Below are positions 21,486 to 38,473 of a stretch of DNA of 64,000 bases, in pieces. The notes below the pieces were generated by a model. It ran no database searches. It had not been told where the DNA came from and saw only the letters and a program-made list of their open reading frames with translations. Source of the stretch: Umbelopsis ramanniana AG (lineage: Eukaryota > Mucoromycota > Umbelopsidomycetes > Umbelopsidales > Umbelopsidaceae); contig NW_026252095.1 of assembly GCF_025399195.1 (NCBI RefSeq), positions 62,001 to 126,000 of the forward strand. Direction: 5' to 3'. The position numbers and the translations under genes are program-made. The first letter of the stretch is position 1. Each line of letters begins with the position of its first letter.

Positions 21486-23059
21486 ATGTCTGCAGACGAT
21501 AACCATCTCCAAAAAATACCTGATCTCAAGATTGCTGTAAGTGCTGAGCTATGCAAGTGTCATTACCGCTGTTTTTCTATACCTATACTGAATTTGACTT
21601 GTAGCACTACCGATTCATTGCCACCAATGGACCAGAGGAGCAGCGAGAAGAAGCGAAGAACAAGCTTTTCGACCACATAAAAGAGAAGCGTAGGTTTCAG
21701 ACACTTTGGAATAGATCTTGACATAATTAATCTGCTGATTTATAACATTGTCTTCCAGAAATGGCACCTTTCTACCCCATCATTGCCGAAGAGTTGAACG
21801 TACCGGTTGATCAGGAACTGCTTAAGAGCATGGAGCAAGCTAACGCTGAAGCTTTGGCGAAGCTGGAAGAGAAGATCGCCGATGCAGAGCAGAACTTGGG
21901 CGAAACAGAGGTCAATGACGGTTTGCTTGCTAAAGCTGAACATTTTGCGGAAATTGGCGACAAGGTTGGAAAGATGACCTATACTTGCGATTGCTAAAAG
22001 GATATGATATACTCAACACACTTTTGTCAATAGGAAAAGGCACTCGAACATTACAAAGTTGTCCAGAACCGGGCCATCACTACAGGAACCCGCATCGACA
22101 TACAATTTGCATTGATGCGAATTGGATACTTCTTCTTCGACAACAACCTAGTGCGCATTAATATCGACCGGGCACGAACCTTGATTGAAGAAGGTGGTGA
22201 TTGGGATAGACGAAACCGATTGAAGGCGTACGAAGGCGCATATTTGATGTCCATCCGCGATTTCAAAGGAGCCGCTGGACTATTCTTAGACACTTTGAGC
22301 ACATTCACCAGCACCGAGTTGATGGAATACAACGATTTTGTCAAATACGCCGTGTTGACCAGCTTAATCAGTCTTCAGCGAGTTGAAATCAAAAAGCGGG
22401 TACGTAGGTTACAACAGCGCAGAAAAGAGATAAAGAACCATACGTCTAATTTGATATGTAGGTATTGGACGCTCCCGAAATTCTTGAGGTCATCTCGGAA
22501 ATACCATACTTGGAGGACTTCATGACGAGCTTGTATAACTGCAACTATGCACAGTTCTTCCAGTCGCTGGGTAAGTTTACGTTCATACTGCTGGTGGGAG
22601 GATTTGATTCATCGTAACTGACATGCAATTGGTGTGTATCAGCCCACATTGAAACCTCGTACTTGCGATCTTCACGATATCTCTCTACACACATTCGTTA
22701 CTATGTTCGTGAAATGCGAATAATTGCCTATGCACAACTTTTAGAGAGTTACCGATCCCTAACCCTTGAGAGCATGGCAAATGCATTTGGCGTCAGTGAA
22801 GATTTTGCGGACAAGTGAGTACCGTTGATTGCGCGTTTTATAAAGTGTGTATACCAAATACTTACCTTTCAACGTTTTCAAAAGGGATTTGTCAAAGTTC
22901 ATTGCAAATGGAAGGCTGAACTGCGTAATCGATAAAGTCAACGGCATCATCGAGACGAACAGACCAGACAATAAGAATGCGCAATACCAAACTGTCATCA
23001 AGCAAGGAGATGTTTTGCTGAACAGAGTCCAAAAGCTTAGTAGAGTCATCAATGTATAA
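21486..23059 (+). CDS. RPN7: 26S proteasome lid subunit RPN7 (PSMD6)
   Basis: Seven exons, 21486-21536, 21605-21689, 21759-21964, 22034-22399, 22462-22570, 22643-22814 and 22885-23059, give 387 residues (human 389). Diagnostic segments are the early [42 protein letters not shown], a helical-repeat block ending [19 protein letters not shown], then the PCI domain ([39 protein letters not shown]). Rpn7 is a structural lid subunit that nucleates lid assembly with Rpn3 and Rpn15. All seven junctions are in phase; the third intron uses a weaker GTTGGA donor. The 193-base head-to-head arrangement with RPN6 suggests coordinated expression of two lid partners. Confidence 0.97.
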
Positions 23060-23243
23060 AAGATTTATTAAATTGCTTTTCTGTCAAGCAGAATATGAGT
23101 AGTGTCTCATTTCCTCTGTTGTGGGTTCATTTATTTTTTTACGTAACATGGGCTTATGGGCAGTATCATCTGCAACAAGTGATTTCCATCCATTTGGATG
23201 ATGAACAATATGTTACGCTTTATCTATCCGTTGGCACGCTTCG

Positions 23244-24743
<1,500 letters not shown>

Positions 24744-25104
24744 GTGAAATGTCAAGTGAAAAGCAGGTGAACAAAGCAAAGAAGTGCCGACGGGCCGTGA
24801 AATCGATCGGCATCGATGAGGCCGTGGGCCCGCGCTGAATATTCAACCCACTTCCTCTTGAACGCTGCATAACAATGTAATCTCAATAACGCTTAGAGTT
24901 GAAATAATGCCATGAACTTCTATTATCTCGTTTTGTTAGAATATATGCGTTAATTTGACCATTAACTGGGCGGCTTCCCTCGCAGCTAGGTTTGGCAGGC
25001 ATCGTCCTATTCATCGACGCAGGTCCGCCCCGCTAAGCCACACAAAAGTTCCAGTCCATGGCAGCTCTCTGTCGTTGATCTTTGTACTTGAACCCCCCAC
25101 TAAA
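24744..25104. promoter_or_regulatory. Divergent promoter region of ferrochelatase and RTF1, 361 bases
   Basis: Space between two divergent start codons. The ferrochelatase-proximal part is moderately GC-rich (GGCCGTGGGCCCGCGC near 24820); the middle is AT-rich. No gene seen. Confidence 0.5.
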
Positions 25105-27006
25105 ATGGACGATCTTGACGATTACATTTTGGCCTTAGCGGACAACCAGACTGAGAATGGAGGCAAATCAAATTCTCGAGGTAGCAAAAGTCGACGATCA
25201 ACCGAAAGTCGTGGTACCAAACGATAGTACGTAACATTTAGAACAGGCATTCTCCTAATCCAAAGAGTTAAATACACAATGCTACGCAAAATGTCGCTAA
25301 CAGACTTTCTATCTTGCTTCTTTCCACTCCTAGCGTATCCGAAGATGAAGATTCAGATGACATTGATGTCGGAGATGCCTCCGAAGATGACGAAGATGAA
25401 GAATCTGACGAAGAAATAGACGAATATGGACCAGACTTGTACAAAGACGAAGAAGACAAACGAAGGCAAGCAGCTGAAGACATTGTTTTTTAAATTTCTT
25501 GCTCCCATCTAAATTGCATTGTACTTTCCTTTAGACTTCTTGCTCTTCCGGAAGTAGAGAGAGAACAAATTCTCAGTGAACGTTCCGAAGAGAGACAGCG
25601 TAATTTGGAACGCTTAGAAGTTCGAAAGCTTTTGAAAGATGGAAGAAAAGACGACTCTAAGCGAAGTAAGCATCAAGGGAATATTATTTTGTAAATGGTA
25701 CAGTCACCGTGTATCTAAGACTTTGTCTTTCAAGGATCCACGCGCACCAAGGAGACAGGTGCTTCTCGCGCTTTGACCGAGCTCGCTCGTAGACGCGAAG
25801 AAAAGAAAAAAACACATACTCGAGGTAGTCGCCGTGACTCAATGAGCCCAGATCGAAAACGAAGGCGAAGATCTAGAAGTCGCGGATCTAGCGATGACGG
25901 TTACTCTGTCAGTGAAAGTGAGAGTGAAGAAGATCAAAAGAAAGACATCAAGCGAACCCCTACACTCGATGAAATCAACGCCATCACACTTACGCGACGC
26001 ATGGTCGAAAGTTGGATACACACACCGTTCTTCGAAGATACTGCTGTCGGCTGTTACGTACGACTCTTTATTGGGCCTGATCCACAAACAAAGACTCCTG
26101 TATACCGACTTTGTGAAATTGTAGACGTAATACCCTGGCACAAAACCTACAAGGTTGCGGAAGGTGTGTGGAGCAACAAAGCGGTCAAGGCAAGACATGG
26201 AAAGGCTCAGAAGCCCTTTCCAATGGACATCATTTCCAACGGCGCAGTTACGCAACAGGAATATGCTCGATTTTTAACCACCATTGAAGTTGAAAAAGGT
26301 CGTAAGCCTAATGCTGATGATATCGAAAACAAAAAAGAAAGCCTCAAGGCTGCTCGGGAATATATCTTAAACGACAAGGAAGTTGCCGATATGATTGCTA
26401 AAAAGAGAGAACTTAACAACACGATTTCAAATGTTGCAATGGAGAAAACCATGCTGCACACCAAACTTGAACAAGCAAGAAGCGATGAAAACCATGCTGA
26501 GGCTGACCGCATCCAGAGGCAAATTGCCGACTTAGAAGAACGCGCCACCAACATCACTTCAGCTGGAAAATTAAACATATGGGCTGACCTCAACAAAAAG
26601 AACAGAGAAAAGGATAAGGTGGAAATGAAGGAGGCCGAAAAGATTGCGCTGCTTGCCAGGAAAAAGCTTGGTGCTGTTGCTACAGATCCCTTCGCTAGAC
26701 GCAGAACCACTCCTAAGCTTGTTCATACACCTGGTTCAGGGTAAGTGCCTACCTACACTGATCTATCATATTTGCCCTCCATCATCTCTAACACGAACAT
26801 ATTTCACTAGAACTCCAAACAGCGCAGGCACACCTACAGTATCGACGCCGAACCCTACAGCTGAAGATGAAAATAGCATTATAAATCCAACCATCAGTGA
26901 AGAGGCTGTAGCCCTTGGACAATCCACCAGCACGCAATCTGGCTACGAGCAGCTGGTCAGCAAAGTAGCAATAGATATTGATCTCGGCTTTGACGACGAC
27001 GATTAA
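25105..27006 (+). CDS. RTF1: RNA polymerase II-associated PAF1 complex subunit RTF1
   Basis: Exons 25105-25226, 25334-25465, 25535-25665, 25735-26740 and 26811-27006 give 528 residues. After an acidic and Arg/Ser-rich N-terminal half (including LEVRKLLKDGRKDD and the ALTELARRREEKKK stretch of the histone-modification region) comes the Plus3 domain, about residues 203-330: TLTRRMVESWIHTPFFED, GCYVRLFIGPDPQTKTPVYR, EIVDVIPWHKTYKV. The Plus3 domain binds phosphorylated Spt5; RTF1 promotes H2B ubiquitination and elongation in the nucleus. A coiled coil follows and the end is acidic (DLGFDDDD). The second intron (25466-25534) needs a GC donor (AG|GCAAGC) to keep the frame into LLALPEVEREQIL. The gene converges on cullin. 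Confidence 0.95.
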
Positions 27007-27176
27007 TGTGACAAGGAAGTTCCTGGGCATGATCGACATGTCGTTTTTCGACCACTTCTTGATATATTTAATAAATTCCCCCCACACACAAAGAAAAAGA
27101 AATAAACCAATGGACAAGAAGTTGTAAAGTAAATCAACGTTTTATATATACATCTTATACTGAAATAGATCCGTAA

Positions 27177-30434
<3,258 letters not shown>

Positions 30435-30584
30435 GAATTGATAGTGAGCCTTTGTGAAAAGGTGTCAAAGGAAGCATTGCCGACCATGGCACTGAGCCGT
30501 TTCCGGAAGTCACGTGCTGTTGAGTATAAAAATTGGGCAGCAATAAGTGCCTGTGACGGCTCCCAAGCTTGCAGCCTTCACGAC
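30435..30584. promoter_or_regulatory. Bidirectional promoter between cullin and TAF7
   Basis: 150 bases separate the start codons. Contains CACGTG (30511-30516) and TATAAAAA close to 30523 on the TAF7 side. The frame of TAF7 is open upstream to a Met at 30486, but that extension has the composition of promoter DNA and would leave almost no leader. Confidence 0.5.
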
Positions 30585-32005
30585 ATGTCCGATTCGCCAG
30601 CGTCAGAAAAGCGCCAGAGAAAGCCAAGGCAACATTCTTCACTTCGGTCGAGCTCCAATGATAAGAAGATTAAGATTAAGATAACGGCAGCTCGAGAAGC
30701 CAATAGAGATCATAGTGGATCCGAAGACGAACTTGAACCGGATGTTGCTATTGAAGAACAATTCATATTGCGAATGCCTCCGGGCGAAGCTTGCAACAAA
30801 CTACGAGATATGGTTAGGAAACGAGACGTGACCGATGGCGTCAAGTTTGTTTTCAAAGGTATGATTAATATATGAAAGTTGCGCCATTTGGACACTATTA
30901 ACACTATTCCCCTTAGATCCAAGACATGGTCACTTTTACATTGATGGGCAACAATTCGACACAAAACTTGTTGATCTCCCAACTATAATAGAATCACAAA
31001 AGACAATCGATCAAAAGCAGCTATATAAAGTTGCAGATATATCCCAGGTCCGTAGCGTAGTCATTAAGCGTCAATTTTTCATACCATCGCTGACTCTCGA
31101 TTCAACATATTAGATGCTTCTCGTTGAGCCTCATAACTCACAAGAAGAACCTCATACTTCCTATCCCTTCAGCGTTCGGCGGAATGCTGAACACTATTTG
31201 TACCCGGATGGTGTGACGCCACCGCTCAAACATGTTCGCAAAAGGAGATTTCGAAAGCGATTGTCCAAACGCGTGAGTTGATTGTTTTATGTTGCAGCGA
31301 TTTTATCATGTCAATTGACACAACTCTGTCTATAGACCATTGAAGTTGTTGAGAAAGAAGTCGAGAGATTACTAGAAGTGGACGCTACTGCAGAAGACGT
31401 TCGATATGGTAGGTAGCTCGTCGGTAGATTGACATGACTTGGTATTCGGTACTAAACATGCTGCTAGAAATGAGTGATAATCGCGACCTAGAGCCAGACT
31501 CAGACATAGGTACCCAAGACATTGATGTAGAGGACACGGATGAAGGAAGTGAAAGCGATGAAGATTTGGCAGCAGCCATCGACCGCGGTCTTGAGGAACT
31601 TGAAGAAGAAGACGAAGACGATGATGAAGACAGCGACGATGATGACGATGACGATGACGACGATGAAGATGATGAAGACGATGAGAAAGGAAAGCACAGT
31701 GAAATTGGTATGTATAATGTTGATTTGAAGATGTATGCCAACTGAAAACTGACTATGAGCAAATAATACAGCACAAAAACGACAAGAAATATTGGAAATT
31801 AAGGCTGCTATTCAGCGCAAGAACGTCGATCTAAACTCTGCCACAAATGCAATTCTAAAGGTATTTACTTTTGTGACCGATCTAACTTCACTGCATACTC
31901 ACCTTTCCCCGTTCTTTTTAGCAACGTTTCGAGACCGTTGTCGAAAACTTGAAGAAACAGCTAGCTCTGAAAGAAGCGCATTTGGCGGAGCTCAACAAGG
32001 AATAA
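30585..32005 (+). CDS. TAF7: TFIID subunit TAF7
   Basis: Seven exons, 30585-30858, 30917-31047, 31114-31272, 31336-31408, 31468-31707, 31772-31860 and 31922-32005, give 349 residues. The TAFII55 N-terminal domain is unmistakable: [51 protein letters not shown] (two segments joined across an intron), [12 protein letters not shown] and [21 protein letters not shown] long acidic run (poly-Asp, coded at about 31600-31690) and a C-terminal coiled coil ([20 protein letters not shown]) follow. TAF7 binds TAF1 in TFIID and restrains its activity until initiation. The start at 30585 (MSDSPAS) is preferred to an upstream in-frame Met because of the short shared promoter with cullin. Confidence 0.94.
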
Positions 32006-32065
32006 ACTCCACGTGCATTATTAGAACGAACGATTATTTCATTCTTCCTTCATTTTACCTTCCCA

Positions 32066-32565
32066 ATGACCATTCTCAATCAGCCACTACGATCTGAAGT
32101 CATTGCTCTGTACAAGCAGGTCTGTATATCTACCAAACCATAATAAAACTCGCATTTCTGTAAACGCTCTGTGTGTTGTAAATGAGAAGTATAAAAACTG
32201 ATGTCGACTTCTTCAAATCCGAATAATAGCTGGTTTACTTGGGCCGTGACTATCCCGCAGGGTATACCAACTTCTTTCGACCTAAATTGAAGGCGGCATT
32301 CATGAAGAAGAGAGATCTTGTAGATGAAGCCGAAATACGTAAATCCATAGCGTTTGGTAACTACATTATTAAAGGTGAGTCGTATAGAATGCTCATTCAC
32401 TCCTCTTGTCTTCACTAACCCTCGCGCTTTCCAATCTCTTGCAAACCAGAATTGGAAGCCATGTACTATTTGAAAAAATATAGAACCCTAAGGGCAAGAT
32501 ATACCGTTCCAGAAGAAGATGCTCATATAGCTCTTCAAAAAGCGTTAGAATCACAGCGCATCTAA
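32066..32565 (+). CDS. LYR-motif mitochondrial protein, ETFRF1/LYRM5-like
   Basis: Three exons, 32066-32119, 32230-32374 and 32450-32565, give 104 residues. The LYR signature is in the form LYKQLVYLGRDYPAG near residues 15-29, followed by a basic helix (FRPKLKAAFMKKRDL) and ELEAMYYLKKYRTLRARY. This layout matches ETFRF1/LYRM5, which binds electron-transfer flavoprotein with the acyl carrier protein and removes its FAD in the mitochondrial matrix. Other LYR proteins lack the GRDYP and LEAMYYLKKYR combination. There is no separate presequence, as usual for this family. Start codon chosen as the first Met in frame, 60 bases after the TAF7 stop. Tandem with TAF7; the short gap leaves little room for a separate promoter. 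Confidence 0.88.
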
Positions 32566-33009
32566 ATTGCAAGCCTTTATACTTGTGGCAAATGATGCTA
32601 GTCAATGCGCTATCTATCTTGTATATTTTGAACACATACTGTACACTAAAAAGAAAGGATGTTGTAATTATCCTTGAACATATCAAACAATGTAAGCTTG
32701 AAATCATATGGTAATGGAGTGTGAACCACCTTACCTTCCTTTGTACTGCATGTCATATCGTTACAGAGTAGCTTTAGAGCTATTACACTTCCTTTTCACT
32801 TCATCAACCATTTCTAAGAGTACCATTCTTAAGATCTACATTGAATATCTGGAAGGTAGTGCAATGATATCGCTTGGGCATTGTCTGCTGCCAAATTGGC
32901 ATAGAGTCAACTACAGCATTTGATTGGCCAATTTCGATTCTGCTTTTTGCCATGAAAACCTGTACGTGTTCCTTACAGTGAAGTCTCTTTTCCAGCAACT
33001 TCTATACTC
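32566..33009. other. Intergenic, 444 bases
   Basis: Lies between the LYR-protein stop and the GET3 start. AT-rich, short frames only, no recognisable element. Confidence 0.5.
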
Positions 33010-34510
33010 ATGTCTGACCTCTCTGACGACGACTTTCAGCCTTTGGATCCCTCTCTGCAAAACATCCTAGATCAAAATTCCTTGCACTGGATTTTTGTTG
33101 GTGGCAAGGGTGGTGTTGGTAGGAACCTTTCAGAGTAGCGCAACCATCATTGTGCCTGTAGCTGACATGAGCGATGCTCATATGCTGACTCGATTCACTA
33201 GGCAAAACAACTACTTCTTGCTCATTGGCTGTTCAGCTAGCAAAGGTTCGAGAATCTGTACTCCTTATTTCCACAGATCCAGCCCACAATCTGTCCGATG
33301 CATTCGGCCAAAAGTTCTCCAAGGAAGCAACACTTATCAACGGCTTTGACAACCTCTTTGCCATGGTATGGAATGATTTTTGAAAAAAGGCGCACTGTCA
33401 TATAGCCAATACTAAATGTTCTTATAGGAAATTGACCCCACATCTAGTATCCAAGAGATGATTGAGCAATGTAAGCAGATTGGATGACGAACAATTAACC
33501 TAATTTTTCCCGTCCTTGTTAACACTGTCTGTTGAAATTTGTTAGCGGATCAAAACAATGCCATGGGATCCATGTTCCAAGATCTTGCTTTTGCTATTCC
33601 TGGTGTCGATGAAGCAATGGGTTTCGCTGAAGTTATGAAGTAAGTTCTTGTTTCACGAATATTGGGACGCCGTTGGCTGTCATACTGATGCGCTTCCCAA
33701 ACAGACAAGTGAAGACCATGCAATATTCTGTCATTATTTTCGATACTGCTCCCACTGGTCATACTCTCCGTTTCCTGTCTTTCCCAACCGTGCTGGAGAA
33801 GGCTCTTGCCAAGGTCAGCACTCTCAGTGGACGCTTTGGTCCCATGTTCCAACAGGTAAGCCAAGCAAGTTTGTAAGACTTATCACATGAAAATTTCTTG
33901 CTTACCATTTTATATTTTAGATGTCTGGTATGATGGGAGTGAACGCTAACCAGGAGGACATGTTCAGCAAGTTGGAAGAAATGCGTTCTGTCATTACAGA
34001 AGTGAACAACCAGTTCAAGGATCCTGTAAGTTATCACTCGTGCTGTCAAGGTTTTTGAGTGGTGTAATAACAACGTCCAACATTAGAACACAACAACATT
34101 TGTCTGCGTTTGCATTTCAGAATTCTTGTCTTTGTATGAAACTGAGAGAATGATTCAAGAATTGACCGCATACAAAATTGATACTCACAACATCGTGGTC
34201 AACCAGCTACTTTTCCCAAAGAAAGGTAAGGAACAAAAAAAAAACCAGATATTTGCCATTGTTTTAATATGTCTTTAATCTTATTCTTTACGAAACGTTT
34301 TTTTTATGTACAAAAGGATCAAATTGCGAACACTGTGGAGTGCGCCATAAGATGCAGCAGAAATATCTGGACCAGATCTATGATCTTTACGAGGATTTCC
34401 ACATTGTTAGAATGCCACTGTTGACCAAGGAAGTCCGAGGCACTGAGGATATAAAAGAATTCAGCAAGATGCTCATAGAACCATTTCGTCCCAAAGACGA
34501 GACTGAATGA
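33010..34510 (+). CDS. GET3: GET3/ArsA-type ATPase for tail-anchored proteins
   Basis: Eight exons, 33010-33118, 33202-33365, 33428-33470, 33546-33639, 33705-33855, 33921-34025, 34087-34225 and 34317-34510, give 332 residues. Motifs: deviant P-loop GKGGVGKTTT (residues 32-41), [12 protein letters not shown] (switch I), [16 protein letters not shown] (switch II), a Met-rich hydrophobic groove ([12 protein letters not shown]) and the zinc pair CEHC (C272/C275) for the homodimer. Get3 receives tail-anchored proteins from Sgt2-Get4/5 and passes them to the Get1/2 receptor at the ER. Zinc ligands plus the methionine-rich insert separate it from bacterial ArsA. The first intron cuts between the Gly and Lys codons of the P-loop. 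The length is slightly below the usual 340-355. Confidence 0.96.
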
Positions 34511-34607
34511 ATGAGTAGACCATATAGTAATTAAAAGAATAACCTCCACATCAATTCATGTTGGTACAATGCCTATGCTGTATGTTTCACATTATCACCG
34601 TCGCCAT

Positions 34608-35537
34608 CTACGTCTCTCTCATTGCTTCGCAGGCTGCTTGTTCGCTGCGCTCGTCGGATGAATACACGCTGTAATCTTCATCTTCCTCGTCCTCACTGTT
34701 GATGCTGTCATAGTTATAGTCTGAGTCCGATATTATTTCGATTTCATAATCCACTTCTTCCCCATCGTCGTCATCTTCATCTTCGGTTTCCCATTCTGGT
34801 TGAGGTAGACCGCTTTCCGAATCGGATTCAAAGTCCAATACATCATGACAACCTTCGATGTTGAGGTATTTGAGCTTAGGGCATTTCATAACCGCCTTCA
34901 CAGATTTTTCTGTAATGTGATTACAATCTGCCAGGTTCACTGTCTCCAGGTGTGGGTTTTTTGAGGCGAGCTCTACCACCGGATCGTCCACAGTGCAGAT
35001 TCCAGATAGGTTGATGACTCGCAGATTGGTACAGTACGTAGCTATGGACACTACACTTGGTGTGTTCAAATACGAACAAGAGCATAAAGAAAGGAAGTGA
35101 AGATTCCTTCCAATGGCTTTCATTATGATTTCAATATCTGTATTTCTCCTACAAACATGAGAAGGGATGATGTCAGGCGGTGTTGTCAACATGCTGCTGC
35201 GGTATAACTGGTTTCCTTACAGTGCCATACACATATCGAGATCTAAATGGGTTATATATAAGCATTTTAATAGTAGTTCTACAATCTCTTGGCCCTTTAT
35301 GCTATCCCATCGGCGTGCTGTCATCGATAAGTCCAGAGTGTGAACATATACAGCGTTGTCAGCACTTAGGTCCCTCGAAAAGCGACGAAAACGGTCGGCA
35401 GTCAGTAAACTTGGAGACTCATAAAGGACGGGGATGGCGAGAGCTCTAAATTGACTAGAAACTCTGGTGCAATTAGCTAACGTCGCTTGATTTAGTTGTG
35501 ATATGATCTCTTGCAAGATTTCAGTTGGAAGCGACAT
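34608..35537 (-). CDS. F-box/leucine-rich repeat protein
   Basis: Two exons in coding order, 35537-35221 and 35148-34608, give 285 residues. The N-terminus is an F-box (MSLPTEILQEIISQLNQATL, then CTRVSSQFRALAIPVLYESP), which would contact Skp1. The middle has leucine-rich repeats of the cysteine-containing type (LHFLSLCSCSYL, LRVINLSGICTVDD, LETVNLADCNHIT, LKYLNIEGCHDV). The last about 85 residues are very acidic (EDEDDDDGEEVDYE and similar). It is therefore a candidate substrate receptor for an SCF ligase, whose cullin is encoded at 27177-30434. The substrate cannot be inferred. Resembles the Amn1/FBXL group in repeat style but is too short for certainty. Divergent from NPL4, 121 bases between starts. 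Confidence 0.85.
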
Positions 35538-35658
35538 TCAGCAAGTTGAAAGAGATCTCGAGCACCGTGACTTTCAAATTTTAAATGGGAGTGCTGAAAT
35601 TGGGACTTTGCCGCGCAAGCTCCACCCCTTTACGTCAATCAACTTTACTTTGATATCA

Positions 35659-38091
35659 ATGGTAATTATAGCTGACCAACCATTTCCAATGCTGAATTTA
35701 TGCTAATGATGTGCATGGTAGTTGTTGCGTGTTCGCTCAAAGGACGGTACTGTCCGAATTACCGTAGACGGCGCCGATACATTCAAGGACATAGCTGACA
35801 AGGTAAGTACTTGGTAAAGCATACTATCCTGATGCCGTAATCAGACTAATTTGGCCCATGAAACAGACAGCAGCAGCATTCAATGTCACGGATACAAGCA
35901 ACATGGCTTTTGGAAAAGGGCCTTCTCCGCAAGAAGCCGCACCTTTACCCCAGCTAGCTCACCAGACAGTTAACTCAGCTGGCCTCAAGTATGTATATTG
36001 ACTACGTAATTTTGGCCACCTTGACGTGTAACTAATATTCATGCTCTTTCAGACATGGAGATATGATTCATCTTGTATTTCTTGAAACTCCTCATTTGCA
36101 TACTCCTGGAGAACATGCTGATGAGCCTCAAGCTACGGTGACCAACGCTGGGCCTGCTCAGGAATTCGTGGATATTGATGAATTGAAAACTATACAGCAA
36201 GATCCTGTCGACGATCTTTTAGAGAAGCAGGATGGCTTGATTGCAAGATCAAGAGACAGTAATTTGTAAGCCAACTTTTCTCCCCTACAAGTTCAGCCTA
36301 AATCATGGACGATCGCTTACTAACATATGCCCCAGCTGCCGACATGGAACAAACGCTATGTGCGATTACTGCATGCCACTTGAAGTGAGTCATTGATAAA
36401 GTATTTGTAACATCACATATTGCATTTTACTCACCTTTCATTCGCAGCCATACGATCAGAAATATTTGGAGCAGAACAAAATCAAGCATATGTCTTTCCA
36501 CGCACATCTCAGACAACTCAACGCAGCTCAGCAGTCAAAAGCCGCTTCCTCCACTATAACGAAACAGCTTCCCCCTCTTGAAGAGCAAAATTATAAAGTG
36601 CGAGTACCATGTTCAGGCGGACATGCCCCATGGCCAGAAGGTATTTGTACCAAGTGCCAACCAAGTGCCATTACGTTACAAAGTCAGGTAGGCGAATTTC
36701 ATGCAACGCGTGTCACAATTCCACAAGCTGAGAGATTAACATCATTTTTTTCAAGCCATTTCGCCTTGTCGATCATATAGAATTTTCCTCGGCCTCGCTA
36801 ATCGATAACTTTATCCATTATTGGCGTGCCACTGGTTGTCAGCGTTTGGGCTACCTCTATGGACGATATGAGCCGTACACAGAAGTTCCGTTGGGTATTA
36901 AAGCTGTTGTGGAAGCTATATACGAGCCACCTCAGGAAGATCATATGGATGGATTGGCGCTCTCCCTGCCTTGGCAAGAAGAGAACTCTATCAACCAAGT
37001 GGCAGCAGCTTGTGGTCTTCAACCTGTTGGAATGATATTTACTGACCTTCTTGACGACGGTACCGGTAAAGGCACAGTAGTGACAAAACGACATGTGGAT
37101 TCTTTCTTTTTGTCCTCTTTGGAGTGTTCATTTGCAGCAGAAATGCAGCGTCTGCATCCAAATAGATCCCGGTATTCACCCACTGGAAAATTTGGTTCAA
37201 AGTTTGTTACATGCATCATCTCTGGAGACGAACAAGGTGGTATTGGTGTGAGCGGTTATCAAGTCTCAAATACTATGGTTGCCATGCAGGAAGCTGGAAT
37301 TGTCGAGCCTAGCATGAAGCCATCGGTTATGCTTGTCAAGGAAGGTATTCCTCACCAACGCTATGTGCCAGAAGTGTTTTACAAATACAAGAACAAATAT
37401 GGCGTTGCCGTTCAAGAGCCGGCTAAACCCACTTTCCCAGTAGAGTACCTTCTTGTCAATGTAAGTAGTAGTCTGGGCCTGGGGATTTTTTGGTGTGACA
37501 TGTCTTATTAACTTGTGTTTGACAGGTCACCAATGGCTTTCCACAGAACCCAAGCCCTGCATTTGCATCCGTCGTTCCATTCCCTATTGAAAACAGAGCA
37601 GGCTTAGAAACGCAAAATCTCGGCAAGCTGAGTCAAAGACTTTCGTCATGCAATTCTTCGGCGGAATACCTCACAGCACTGTCCGATTTCCACCTCCTTT
37701 GCTTCATTCGATCGAGTGGATTGCTATCCACCGAGGAGTTTACTGCCTTGTGCAGAGCTATCATGCAACATGACGTCGATACCTTTACTAGCATACAGCA
37801 ATCCAATGGATGGAAAACACTGGAGACGGTGTTGCGAGAATCAGGTAAGCCAAAAAAAAAATTATAATCGATAAACTATGTCAAAAAAAAAAAGTGAATG
37901 AATGACCGACCTATCTCCGTACAGGAGGCCATCAAGACGGTTCTGCCGACATGTCGCGCACAACGTCAGCTACTTCTGGTGTTGCAACTCCGGGCACATC
38001 TGGGTCTGTGGAGGTCACTTGCAGATTCTGTACGTTTGTTAACCCAGCACGAAGTTCCAGCTGCGAAATGTGTGGACTTCCTCTCGACTAG
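35659..38091 (+). CDS. NPL4: NPL4, CDC48/p97 cofactor
   Basis: Nine exons: 35659-35661, 35722-35802, 35867-35988, 36053-36265, 36336-36384, 36448-36687, 36756-37460, 37526-37844 and 37925-38091; 632 residues (human 608). The first coding exon is just the ATG, spliced to LLRVRSKDGTVRITVDG, the ubiquitin-like domain start. Then the zf-NPL4 fingers (CRHGTNAMCDYCMPLEPYD; CSGGHAPWPEGICTKCQPSA), the inactive MPN domain (FIHYWRATGCQRLGYLYGRY; EEPVG-type core replaced by ACGLQPVGMIFTDL), the C-terminal domain, and a final NZF zinc finger (VTCRFCTFVNPARSSSCEMC), as in animals. With Ufd1 it guides ubiquitinated clients to Cdc48. The yeast protein lacks this terminal NZF, so direct ubiquitin binding here is likely. 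Confidence 0.95.
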
Positions 38092-38473
38092 GCTAGAATT
38101 TTACACTTCACCACATTGTTGAATGTTTTTTTTTCTTAAACCAATAATCGAATAGACGTGAGATTGCAGCCAGAATAATGGACTACTCTCACATGCTTCT
38201 TTGTATCAAAAGTACAAGCTTGTAAATCTAAAGGGGCATCCCTCACGCTTCTATTTTTTCCATTTGTGGTTTACGTTCAGTTTTATGACATTAAACGATA
38301 CAGCTCACGTTGTATTACCGCGATGGTGTATACTGCGATTTATATTATGTGCCCATTGTAGAAGAGGCAGGAAGTTAAGGCTTATTATACAGAAGGAATC
38401 GAATGGGGTCGGGGTTGGCCTGTACGCAATTCATTATTTGCGGGTCCAGTACATCGTAGCAAACCGGATAGAC
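38092..38473. other. Convergent intergenic region, 382 bases
   Basis: 3' flanks of NPL4 (+) and the following minus-strand transferase. T8 tract near 38126. No supportable gene. Confidence 0.5.

Noticed and set aside
30486-30584. Upstream Met start for TAF7
   Set aside because: Would use nearly all of the 150-base space shared with cullin; the sequence contains a TATA-like box and reads as promoter.
31600-31700. GATGAC-type simple repeat
   Set aside because: Codes the acidic run of TAF7; coding low complexity, not a mobile repeat or CRISPR.
35180-35449. Plus-strand frame of 89 codons
   Set aside because: Antisense to the F-box protein and its intron.
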